Assembly: GCA_033060915.1 (NCBI GenBank)
Contig: CM065378.1
Location: 36,227,001 to 36,291,000, forward strand
Origin: Euryodendron excelsum
Taxonomy: Eukaryota; Streptophyta; Magnoliopsida; Ericales; Pentaphylacaceae
Reading direction: 5' to 3'
DNA: 64,000 nt
Positions within the stretch are counted from its first letter, which is position 1. Each line of letters starts with the position of its first letter. Under the pieces are notes generated by a model. It was not told the origin of the DNA. It made no database searches and was given only the letters and a program-made list of their open reading frames with translations. The position numbers and the translations under genes are program-made. Positions 12,798 through 24,330 of the stretch are shown here, one piece after another.

Positions 12798-15700
12798 TTA
12801 TCTTTTCTGGAAGTTAAATACATTGATTGAAAAGGCAAAGATGCATCCAAAGAGGAAGGCTATCCCAGCTATAATGAGTGCAATATATCCAACAAAGTCA
12901 TGTTTGAAATCAAAGTAACGCCTTATGAAATGTTCCACTGTTTCGCCTGTGTCAATCCTGTCCTGAATGTCTCCAAACTGCGAAGCAACTAATCCATACA
13001 AAGTCCAAGAGACGGGCCAAATGTAGTAGTACCAGCTCCACCACACTGGAATCCTCTGCCATGATAGGAAAAAAGAATAAAATGGTTTAGATCCTTCTCA
13101 GTTGTGATCTCATGTTGCGGGAGTTGAATAGAAATCATTAGAACTTACTGTCTTTGGGATGATAAATCCTGAGAAAAGGTTCCATAATCCAAAGAAGGCA
13201 GCTGAGACTATGGAAGCAATGTTGTGGTTGGGAGTTACTGCCACTGTCATCATCCCATAGAATGTGAAGTATAACAAGGAGAAATACATGAAAAACAGAT
13301 ACCAAAAGAACTTGGCAACTGTCCACTCAAATCCAATCATGGCATAAATTATGACTCCGTATATGATAGTCTGAACCAAAATGTAGGGGACCTCAATCAC
13401 AACCTGCATAAACAAAGGATTGGTGAGGAAAAACTAATTAAATAATTGCAAAAAATTAAAAGAAAATTTTCCAATTACACTTGACTCTTTTAGTAAACAG
13501 TTTTACCTTTTGACCAAGCTCTTTTAGGAACCATAAAGTAATCCAAATTCGTTAAAGCATTAATCAATGTTTTCCCAGTCTGTAGCCAGCAGTCCCATTA
13601 ATGGGGTTCTCAACTTCTTTGCTACTATATTTTGATAATTTCGAAGTCTTTGGTAATATCCAAATCCCAAATTTTGTGTCAGAGTTAATGACTAATGAAT
13701 TTCCTATAAAAATACAGATAATTACTTGTCCAAAAGCATATGGCGAAGCTGAATCCATTCCGGCTGCTCTTCCCCTGTAAAAGACTGTTCTCTCGACAGC
13801 AACTACTGGCTGCACTGACCAAGCATTTTGTATACCAAGAAAAATAACTGCAGCATACATGGAACCCATTGCATTAAAGATATCTTGTTGTGTTCCCCTG
13901 CAATTCCAAAACACTTGTATTCAATGTAGGAAGTAAGAAATGGGAAAAATATGCCGAATATTGTATACAATAGCTTTTGGTTTTTCTCTTTGAATGTACC
14001 TTTTGGAGCTGAGATCCCAGAAGATTGTCCCAGACAGCAGAGCAAATAAAGTTGTGAACAAGAATCTGACAGCAGTGTATGGGGGGTTTCTCCAATATGA
14101 CGAGTGCTGTTTCCATAGGCAGGACATACATTGGTTGAAGAAACACTGCGAGTATTGAGTGGGGGAAGTATAGATCTTTTGAGCCTGGAGGAGGTGTACT
14201 GTGTTCCTTGATTAATGCTTTGTTTCTCCTGATTCAGTCACCATTGAGTATTAATATTCACTTTTTTAAAAAAAAAAAAGGGCTCAAAGACACAGAATCA
14301 TTGAAGTTTGTTGCATCAATATTGACTTTTTCTTGAAATAATATTTCGAATAGATTAAACTAGATTTTGAAACCAAAAATTTGTCTTTAGAAAATGAGAT
14401 GTCCATACGTATATAGTTCTGAATTCTTGTACACATCTGCAAAATTAATTCCAAGAGCAACTTCTTGTGCTGGTGAAGTCACTTCTAACATCCAGGTAGC
14501 CGGATTATATCCATCTTTAATTTTGCTAACTCCATTGATTTCCTAAAGGAAATATAAGATGAATAAGTTGATACTTAGGAGAAACAGAAAGTTTAAGTGG
14601 TCTAATGGGCCAACATACAAGGATATATGACCCTTACTTCAAAGTACTTGATCAGATGGGAAGAATGGCAACCTAATGGACCAACATATATTTCTTCGCC
14701 TCCCTGTTTTAGAAGGAATAGCTGCAGTCCAAAAATAATTGTTCTTTAGTTTTCTTATAAATTAAGAAACTTTTTATGGAAACTTATGTAAATTATTGAA
14801 TCCTTGATATTGTAAAAGGTTGCCTACCTCATCAAAGGCATCAAATATGTCAATGCTTGGCTGATGGATGGTGCAAACCACAGTACGTCCTGTGTCCACT
14901 GTGTTTCTCACTGTTCTCATCACTATTGCTGCTGCCCTGGCATCAAGACCTGAGGTTGGTTCATCCATGAATATTATGGATGGATTGGCTACTAGCTCCA
15001 CTGCAATTGTCAGCCTCTTCTGTTGTTCAGTTGAAAGACCATTCACACCAGGCAGCCCAACAAGTGCTTCCCTTAATGGAGTTAGCTCAACAAGCTTAAT
15101 GACCTCATCAACAAACATCTGCAATTCATCATTTAGTTTTGCATTCATTGATTTAGCATGCCTAAACTAAGTGTAAGATCTGCAGATACTGGTGTTCAAT
15201 TTTGATGAGTAGGACTCACCTTTCTGGTTGCAGAGTCAACTTCAGCAGGCAACTGAAGCCATGCAGAATATTGCAAGGACTCATAAACTGTGACATGAGG
15301 AGAATGAATATCAGTTTGCTTGCAATATCCTGCCACACGAGCAAATGTTTCTTGCTTCTTGGGGTACCCAAATATCGTGATCCTTCCCTCAATATATCCA
15401 CCCGTTTTTCTACCAGCCAAGACATCCATCAGTGTGGTCTTACCAGCCCCACTAACACCCATTAGAGGTGTTAGAACTCTGGGCCTGAAAGCACCACTAA
15501 CACCTTTCAGAAGTTCTAGCCGGTCTTCAGGTATGCCTTGAGCTTTCATTTCCTGCAAGCACAGTAACGATTTCTATATGTGAAAGCTACTCAGCACTGA
15601 AAATACTTGGGGTTCACAAATCAATTAATCCACGTTTGTAACTTCTATAAATGAATTTTTCTTTTGAATTGGAGAGTATCTCAAACTTTGAATCAGAAAC

Positions 15701-16542
15701 CTCAAAGTAGGCATCAATACAGATTTTTATTGCATTGAATTCATGATGTCTTAAAAACTTGAAAGAGCACAATCCAGTGTCTTCAAGTTTAGCATATGAG
15801 TTCAGACAAAAATTAACTCCTATCCCATAAAAATCAAAGGTACACCTGGCATATCCACTGCATATTATATATCATCAAATATGATGGAAAGGGGCTGAAA
15901 AGGTAGTACCATTCCCTGCTTCCTGTTCTGGTTTCCTTCACTAGTGCTGTCCACTCTTGAAGGCTTTCATGTGGATGATACACTTCCTTGAACTTCATCT
16001 CCCCTTTCTGCATAATACGGATCATCTATGCTATGGAAGAAACTTGCAATTCCAAAATGAAAGCATAAATCTGAAAGCAGTAACTCACCTGCAGATCTCT
16101 TTCCTCTTGATGATAACTCAATCCCTTTTGTTTTGCAAGCATTTCTCTCAGCCAGGGTTTCTTCAGTTAGAACGGCCTGAGGCTTCCCAAATGCTGCATC
16201 ATTTGGCCCATGCACTACTTACTAGGAAAAATTAAAGATCAAAAGATTAAAGAAACAAATCAATGGAACTTTGATTTCTTACTTCTAAAGCTGAATCGAG
16301 TTTTCCAGCCAAAGCTAGCAGCAATGTGGTCTTTCCGGAGCTTGGTGGGCCTAAAAGCAACGTTATTATGCAAAAACCGGATCAATGAAATGAGAATTAG
16401 GATACTAGGTGAGTCTATAAGGGACAATGCGTCTTTATTTTTCTTCTTACCTGTCAGGCTTGATGATTCCACTAACATCATGAAGGATTGCTAATGGTTT
16501 CTTTCGACTTAGAAGAATGTGGAGATAACTCAAGAAACCCTT

Positions 16543-16596
<54 letters not shown>

Positions 16597-17229
16597 TTAG
16601 TTCCATTTACAAAGATGAGGGCATAGACATACAGGAATATGATTATGTGATTAAATTTATAAAAGTTACCTCTAACATATTAATAGAGAAATTGAGTATT
16701 GTTGGCAGTGCTCTACCACCAACATAAGCTTCTGCATCAACATTTAAATGCTCAAACCGGACTTCAATTGTAGGAAGAGCAAGTCCAACTCTGTATCAAT
16801 TTCAAAAACAGAGAAAAACCCAGATAAATAAGTCACAAAAGAATGCTTCAAGCACAGAAGAAAAGACAAAAACTCAATAACCCAGATCAGTTAACAAGCA
16901 CAAGAACCATGCTCCTGTATATATGCTGAGATTACCTGTCAATGCGTTTCTTGAGCTTCAACAAGAACTTCTCATTGTCTTCCTCAGCAATTTGCACAAG
17001 TCTCTCCAACAGATTCTTTTTCTCTCGGTTGGCGCTCTTCTCCAATCAGTATACCTGTCCTTATTCGCTGATTCGTCGGCAGTTTCTCAAGAATAGCCCA
17101 TTTCAGTGCTTCTTCATCGTCTTCTTCGCGAGAAGACTTCGAGAAAACTTCCCTGCCGCTGTTCCTCCAGATATTAGAACTACTTAAACGAGCACTGCTG
17201 ACTCGAAGTATATTGTCACCACTCTCCAT
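12798..17229 (-). pseudogene. PDR-type ABCG transporter, internally deleted
   Basis: Full-size plant ABCG (PDR) proteins are plasma-membrane exporters with the order NBD1-TMD1-NBD2-TMD2. Exons inferred from GT-AG sites: 16936-17229 (N-terminus, MESGDNILRVSSARL; the ATG at 17229 is preferred over an upstream GTG), 16680-16790, 16451-about 16535, 16283-about 16362 (Walker [10 protein letters not shown]), 16089-about 16215 (linker after TMD1), 15846-about 16012, 15230-15552 (second Walker [10 protein letters not shown]), 14828-15118 (signature LSTEQQKRL, Walker [14 protein letters not shown]-loop TIHQPS), 14638-14721, 14409-14542, 14000-14228, 13736-13897, 13149-13403 and 12798-13055 (TMD2 to C-terminus FNFQKR). 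The rest of NBD1 and all of TMD1 are missing between 16283 and 16215. Exon 1 has a short deletion with frameshift, the exon at 15846 a TAA after FDDI, and the exon at 14228 one extra C. The match to PDR proteins is firm; the product cannot be functional. Confidence 0.92.
16546..16593. repeat. (GA)n microsatellite in ABCG intron
   Basis: About 24 uninterrupted GA units lie just upstream, in gene sense, of the exon at 16451-16535. On the coding strand this is a CT tract, which may have served as the polypyrimidine tract. Confidence 0.95.
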
Positions 17230-19980
17230 TATCACCACGCAAAACTGCAGAAACCCAATTAATCAAAACCAAAGGAGCTTGAATCCATGAATTTCACAGC
17301 TGAAGACAAATGGGCATCTTCTGCCCTCTCTCTCTCCCTCTCTGTTTGTTAATGGACAGAGAGAGATTGAAATATATCTGTATATATACATATGTATGTC
17401 TCTTTGTTTTTCGTCTACATGGTATTTTGGAGGGTTTTTGATCGTTTGATGATTTTGATGTGAGAAAAGGGTATATTAATATATATCATTTGAAATGCGA
17501 AACTGTAGAATTCTATATCATGGTGTGATGCAAGAAGGGTTGTTCAACTTGCAATGGCCGTTCAAACTTCAATTCATAGAGAAAATTGTTCTAAGAGTGC
17601 CCTCTTCTCATGGTTATTGCCCGTCCGAATTAACTCATGGTTATTGCTGCGTCGGAATTAATTTACACGCAATCTTAACTAATTTCATCCATAATTTGAT
17701 GAAAAGGAGACCATTTATACTAGAATTAAAATATAATAAATCGTTTGCAACTTGATTCCAAAAGTTAAACTTGCATCGGCTAAGCACACTCAATCAACTA
17801 AGACACCTCTAAGGTTAATCATTTCAATTTAATCTCTTACTACTTTATATTTCCAAAGCCTTCATTTTTATCTAATCACTAACAAGTACGTACAATTGCA
17901 TATAAAAAGACATGAGCTCCATTGCCTCTGTTGTTTCAAAGCAGAATAAGACAACCACCAACCATGTTTACATTGACAAACACTGGTATGGTTTACTTTT
18001 TTTAAACCTTTATTAATTAAAACTTTCTCATTTTAGCCATATTTTCAAGAATGACAATTTAACCCAAAAAAACCCAAGATCTATTTCACTCAGTCTCTAA
18101 TAATACAAGTTCGAAATATGAATAAACAAGTTAAGAGAGGATTACGTGAGAGAATATAATTCAATGCGGGTTTGGAGAGAGCTAAGATTTAGGTCAACCT
18201 TCCTCGACCGGCTTGACTCTATTATATCGTAAAATATTCTAAATATTATTATCTTTAATAATACAAAATATTCTCAGTATATACAAGTAAAAGTTAGCAT
18301 TTTAATATTCTTTTTTATTTATAAAATTTAGCTTCTTTCTTTATTAATTTGATGTTTTGTTTATGTTAACAAATATACAATCTTTTTCCCTTTTTGGAGA
18401 AATTTTTGGCATTTTATGTGAGTGTTTGGTTAAAGTAGGATGGAGAAGTTCTGATGTAAATAAGATGAGATTTAGGGCATGGTACGAAATTAAAGAATCT
18501 CATTTGAAGTCATCCTCACATCAAATTAGAGAATTCTGCTATCGTCAAGAATCTCAGTTGTCCAGACTCCACGATTGTCCAAAAAAAACTGAGTAGACTG
18601 TGCTTGGTAGTTGATTGACAGCTAAATATCCTAACTAATAGGCAATATAAAATGCAATATTTAACTAAATAAAACAAAAGAATAAACAGCATTGGGAACA
18701 TAACTTATGATTTCTTAATTGTTCCTTGATTCCTCCGATTAAACTAATTCTAGGACAGTATATTATTTTTTGTTTCAGATATGAAGTCTCAAACAAAGGT
18801 GCTATTGAGAAATAGGGCCCTTTCTGCTAATTGCGCGAGCGAATAAGTCAACTTCAAAGTGGATTTGTTGTGCGAAGAGTGTTATGAGTTGTCAGCCTAG
18901 TGGGGGCGGCTCCTTCTTTGTGGGAAAACTCAACTCTTTGAATATGAGGAAAGGCCGTACATATAATGTTAAAATGTACTTCTCTCAAATTACACAGGTC
19001 TAAGGTGTTTACCATTATATATATACCTCGAGCGCCTTCTAATCAATTAGGATTTACTCTATTTAAGGTCATATATTTCATTAAGGCGCGACAGTTAAAC
19101 ATGGATATATATAATAGATAATTAACATTAGACTGGATAAGAGGCATGAGCATTGACATAACGTTTAGTATTAATTTGAAATTTGGCCTTAATAGTCTAA
19201 ATAATCTAGCAATGCTAATCTACATCAACAAGGTTGAAGTATTAGACCACAAAGATGCATTTTTAAAAATAAAATTTATTTTATCATTTCCAAATTCTTA
19301 GTCATGCAAGAGATATAAGATATGGTTAGAAAGCCAAAAAAAGACAACAATGTGTTGCCCTTTCTCGTCATTTGCTTTGAACCTCTGAATCATTGCAAAT
19401 TTACGAAAATTATTAATGGATATATGCTAATATAAATATATTGTTCCAGTGACATGAAATTGTTATTTTGTCTCGTGTGTGGAGAATCCTAGTTGTGGGA
19501 ACTACTTTCTTGCCTGTCAATCAAATCTTAGTGGGTCTTCTTCTACCTAAGTTTGAAAGAAGCTTTACAAAAATCAAGAAGGGTTAAAGCGTTGAAAAAT
19601 AAATTCAATCTTTTATTGTCAAAGGCTTGAAGTCAAACCTTGTTCCCAAACTCCGGTAGATACTCAAATCTCCGCACATGAGATGATCTGTTTGCTCATT
19701 ATTTAAAGGAAAATTCTATTCTTATTCCTTACAGATTTTGTTATATAGAAAACTCTAACATAAGGATGTGGCAATAGTGCTATCAAAATTATGGGTTAAA
19801 GTCATTAGTGTTTTAGTTTAAAATGAAAGAATCACAGATAATCACATTATTTTGTATGAAAATTCTATAGAAAAATTATAACCTATAATGTCTCAAATCT
19901 CCATTATTTACTTTGAGGGAAGGAAAAAGCTATTCTTTCAGAGATTTTATTCAAAAAATTTTACCATTGTGCAATAGTGA

Positions 19981-20605
19981 ATTTTTATAATCAAGAATCA
20001 TCATCATGAATGTTTTATTTTAAAGTGAATGATCTCATTTAACCACATCATTCTAATAATTAATTCTAGATGAATCCCAAACTCGGTTGCTCCTGTTTGT
20101 TGAGCAACTAAATACTTGGACTTCTAGATAGGAAGATGGAAAGTCTCTTTTGGAATTCTAAATCCTCCAAATTCAATAAACAAATGTTGGGATTTTTTTA
20201 ATTAAGAGTTATCACCATGAATGTTTTGCTTTAAAGTGAATGATTCTCATTAAACCGCATCATTCTGATGATTAATTCTACATAAATATCAAACTCAGTG
20301 ACTCCTATTTGTCAAGCAAATAAATGGTTGGGCTTTTAGATGGGAGATTGAAGTCCCTTTCAGAATTTTGAATCCTCTAAATTCAATAAATAAATGCATA
20401 GATTTTTATAATTAGGAGCTATGATGTTTTGTTGTAAAGTGAATGTTTCTTATTTAATCATATTATTATGATGATTAATTCTGCATAAATATCAACCTAT
20501 GTTGCTCCTGTTTGTCAAGCAAGTAAATGGTTGGGCTTCCAAACGAGAAGATGGAAAGTCCCTTTTAGAATTATGAATCCTACAAATTCAATAAACAAAT
20601 GCTAG
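19981..20605. repeat. Tandem repeat, three units of about 210 bp
   Basis: Units start near 19981, 20192 and 20401, each with an ATAATCAAGAATCATCATC-like start and later a TCCTGTTTGTCAAGCAA-like block and an AATTCAATAAACAAATGC end. Copy B has only part of one such unit near 52815-53110, interrupted by a MITE. The expansion is therefore specific to copy A, or contracted in copy B. Confidence 0.8.
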
Positions 20606-20895
20606 TTTTTAATGCATTAGTAGTTGGATAAACAATGATGCGTTGGACTAGCTGGGAATTCTAAGCACATAACGCGAATGACGTCTGGTCTGGGCCGGGT
20701 TTAGCTCTAGCTCATTAATGTTTCACTTTCCCTGCATTTTCTTACACTTTCTCGGAAAGAAATCACGAATGAAAAATGTCACACTTGTGTCTCTTTCTCT
20801 TGTGCATACAATGACAGTACTCCACATTTGAAGTTCCACTGCCTGGTAAATTGTCACCTGTGCATTATATTGGTCCGGCAGTCTACAATAATGAA

Positions 20896-21355
20896 TAGGC
20901 TAATTACACTTTATCTCTGCGGTTTGAGTCAAAATCATATGATCACCATGTGGTTTAAAAGTGAACACATAACCCCCTGTGATTTAAATTTATCTACAAA
21001 ATAGATAGAAACTATTAAATTTAATGAAAATTTTGTTATAGGGATATTTTTGTTATTTTATCTCTCCAAATTAAAATATTAAAAATACGATTTGGCCATT
21101 TTATGCTAAAATAAAGGGTCGTCTTTCGAGGGATTCTTTTTTGTTATTTCACCAAATCATTTTTTTGATGTTCTACTTTAAAGATATAAAATGATGAAAA
21201 TACTTCTATGACAAAATTTCTGTTAAATCTAACGGTTTCTATGTATTTTGTAAATAAGTCCAAATCACAGAAAGATCATGTGTTCACTCTTAAACAACAG
21301 GGGAGTCATTTGATTTTGGTTCAAAATACAAGGAGGTAAAATGTAATTTCTCCTA
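20896..21355. mobile_element. MITE family M1, complete copy (460 bp)
   Basis: Termini are TAGGCTAATTACACTTTATC and, inverted, TAGGAGAAATTACATTTTAC; complementarity continues deep into the element. Flanks ATAATGAA and ATAAAAAT may be a decayed 8-bp duplication, which would suit a hAT-type MITE. Copy B has no element at the matching place (about 53535-53545), so the empty site supports insertion after the duplication. Related copies are at 28479, 47611, 49641 and 51000. Confidence 0.8.
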
Positions 21356-21426
21356 ATAAAAATGCAATTGAATGATCAAAGGCAGTTTGCCATTCCTAAA
21401 TGTATTTTCTATGTCATATACATATA

Positions 21427-21450
21427 CTAGTGGTTCGGCACGTGCCAACC
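21427..21450 (-). other. Possible Helitron-like 3' terminus
   Basis: On the minus strand a palindrome GGTTGGCACGTGCCGAACC is followed by A and CTAG then T. Helitrons end in CTRR after a hairpin, but the usual gap is several bases longer than the single base here. The site also marks the approximate end of copy A homology. Weak call. Confidence 0.3.
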
Positions 21451-22105
21451 ACTTTATTACGATAAATGCAAAGAAAAAAATATATAATAAGAATCAACAC
21501 ATGAACTGTCATGGAACTAACTAACCTATATAGATATGGTAAAAAATTAAAATTAAGAAAATACTAAGATTGCCATAACAGCCATGTATAATGTAATAGA
21601 AGTCATGACAACATTTACGCAGAGTTCAATGTATACCTATGGCATTGCAGACATCGTAGTGCACTAAAAAAATACATCATGCCTTGGTATTTTTGAAACA
21701 TTTTCGTCTGTAAAAATTAACAAAACATAAATAGGAATCTCACATATCATTGTCAATGGTGAACATCTACATAGTTGCCATTACTGTTCAATAATCAGAT
21801 AACTTATCAAATCTGAATAGCAATAATAAAGTAGAAGGTGTTTTCCCTTTTAGTGTAACCAACTGAACAGATGTATACCTTACGGCCATATTTGTTGCTT
21901 AGTTGTGAGCAATAAGTCCGCATGTCTAGTGCTCTTGTGAAGAGATTGTCCATTTCATCTGTTGCATGCACAGCAACACAATTAAATTTTCAGTTTTGTA
22001 CCAGCACAAGTTGCAAAGGCACCTAACATAGCATGTCGCATGACAAGTTGGTTCAAGGTGAAATGGAAAGAGAAGAGAAATAGAGCAATCTAAATCAACA
22101 TGGTA

Positions 22106-22345
22106 TCAACTTGTGGACAAAATGGAATAACTTACCCCAGCCATGTTCCGCATATATATAACATGATTCCTGGAACAAGGGAGAAGATTTACAATGTACA
22201 TGAAATTGTTTGGTAGCATGGGATTCTCAAAAAAGTGCAGGCTATCAAAGGCATCTGTATACGCTGCAACTGGCTTTGTAAGGATATACTGACGTAGAAA
22301 ATATAAGTGCTTTTGAAAGCAACTATCCATTGATTCCACCATCAT
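22106..22345 (-). CDS. Unidentified exon-like ORF
   Basis: An open minus-strand stretch of about 79 codons contains ESMDSCFQKHLYFLRQYILT and FDSLHFFENPMLPNNFMYIV. After NMAG the sequence reads GGGGTAAG, a good splice donor, so this may be an internal exon with its true end near 22136. The composition (aromatic, leucine, few repeats) is protein-like. I do not recognise the family. It may be a captured gene fragment, or chance. Confidence 0.3.
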   Translation of the reverse strand: MMVESMDSCFQKHLYFLRQYILTKPVAAYTDAFDSLHFFENPMLPNNFMYIVNLLPCSRNHVIYMRNMAGVSYSILSTS

Positions 22346-24330
22346 GTCAATAAAGCAACAATGAATTAAATATTAATTACACAGATGGAAAACCTTTTCA
22401 CAGAATCTCATCAGTTTCAAGATCGACAAAATTAAACACATCCATGCAAAGGTGAATGCCACATATTAAAAAAAGCAGCAAACAAAAATGAAAAACTTAC
22501 CAAAGGTGGTTGAATCATCTTGTCCATTTCTTAAAATCCAACATTAAAACCCACCTCAAAAAATCAAATACCCATATATCTGTCAACATCTTATGAAGAA
22601 ACCATATGCATTAGAAATGTATAACTTATTATGAACTATCACAATTAACCTGCATCCAAAATTCACCTTCAAAGTTAAAATCCAAGCTGAAATGTTCAAA
22701 TGAACCGTGCATTGAGTTTCTTGAGGAGTGGACCCTAACTCTCAGCTTGAAAAAGTGAAAATCTGATCAACCGTCCAATTACCACAAACTCTCACCTTAG
22801 AAAACCCGGCTTAAAAATCCATTTCAAAATAACTGCACATAATCAACCAACAATCAACCAAGAAAATGAGAAACCCTGCTTCAAGAACTACAAGCTATGC
22901 CAACTTAAGGGAATCATCAAAGTACATACCCACTACTGCCAAGTCCTCCATCTTCGTAGCACATGACCAAAATCAAAACCCATAAAGCAAATAACCGTCC
23001 AATCAACACTCCTAAATTTATAAGTAGACAACCTTTGAACCAGATTCCTATTTCCTGTCGCACTTTAGTTTGGTGATTATCAAAATACAAACCTGTAAAA
23101 TTGCTATATCCAGAGTGTTAGACAATGGTCATGTGGGTCTGTAAATGATTTTCTTATTTCTATTAAATCATATGATTAGCTCAATCATTCAACTACGTAA
23201 CTCGAAAGAAATTTCTCACACCCAATTTTCAAAACTCAAATGCATAACCGATCTTAAGTTCCCAAAAGGAAAGCTTGTAAAAGATTGAAAAAAAAAAAAA
23301 GCAAACAACATGCAGATCAATTTCGCACTTCACAAACAAGTCTGTCAAACACCGTTGTTTCGAATTGTAAAAAATCTGATAGGACCAAAAAATAAAATAA
23401 CATAACACAATAACAATCGATGAATTGAAACAGAACAATGAATTGAGTGTCTTTTCGGATTTTCGCAACTAACCTGCTCGCGCTGCTATAGTCCACACAA
23501 TGCATCTTGCTCGCTGTGGCCGGCACAACATGAAATGCATAAGACAGATATATATATAGAGGAAAGGGAATGAGGCGGTCTAGGTAGCGAGGCAGCGGCG
23601 AAAACCAGTAGGTGTGGTAGCCGCACGGTTGTGGACCGGAAACGGCGGCCAAAGGGGTTTGGTTTGGGTTACGAAGCAATCTTATTGGCTACATATGCGG
23701 TGGTCACAATCTGTCGGTGTACATGGTAGAAGCTAGCACATCGCTGCTGCTGGTAAGGCGGTGACTGAAATTTTGCTCGCTTCGTTGTGAAGCTTCGTTG
23801 TTTCCGCCCGCTTGTAGACCACAATAGCCGCGTAATTTCATGGCAGTCTGTATAGTAAGGCAGAAGCTTTCGATGCATATGGACAACAGGACAAGGCTTG
23901 CCTTTTTTCCCGAATTTGTTATGAGAAAGAAAAACTAAAGTTGAAGACTTCAGGAATGAGAAAAGGCAAGAGAGAGAGGACGCATGGGGGAAGAGAGTGA
24001 GAACGCAAACCATTGGTGAGTCGAACCGTTAATCGGCTGGAATAGCGGCTGCCGGAATATGTTAATTACCGAGGAGTCTTCTGAGATCAATGTCGTACTC
24101 GCTGCCGTGGAAGGCGGTGTCCGAGATAATGCCAGAATTGTTGATGTGCGACGATTGTGCGAGCCGGTGGGTGGTTCAGAAATTAGTTTGGGCCTTTGTC
24201 GTGGAAGATTTTTATTGGGTCATCCAGCGGCTGGGACATGAATGGAATAAGGAAAGCGGAAGAAGGATAGTTTGGGAAGTGAAATGTGCGCAGGTGACTC
24301 CCGCTTTTATTATCGGTGATAGATATACAC

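Larger units (their letters stand above)
17230..21395. other. ABCG upstream region, copy A
   Basis: This is the 5' flank of the ABCG pseudogene. It begins with a 5' UTR-like CT-rich segment (about 17320-17340) and a TATA-rich stretch (17375-17400 and 17470-17490). It aligns by eye with 26720-28480 and then 51456-53590 (copy B), so it is one half of a segmental duplication. Copy A has a single version of the piece (17880-18620) that is tandemly amplified in copy B, and it lacks the MITE found at that point in copy B. No gene is recognisable. Confidence 0.75.
21396..24330. other. Unassigned DNA between copy A and LINE
   Basis: About 2.9 kb with no family I recognise. It includes a palindrome-bearing terminus at 21427-21450, a possible exon at 22106-22345 on the minus strand, and a more GC-rich part (about 23470-24300) with overlapping open frames on both strands. 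The mix of an exon-like block, a GC-rich block and a CTAG-hairpin end could reflect a Helitron with captured gene pieces, but I cannot define the other end. Confidence 0.35.

Noticed and set aside
14868..15541. Plus-strand ORFs across the ABCG NBD2 exons
   Set aside because: Antisense shadows of well-defined minus-strand exons.
12798..17229. A functional full-size ABCG transporter
   Set aside because: TMD1 and most of NBD1 are absent, and there are frameshifts and a stop in conserved exons.
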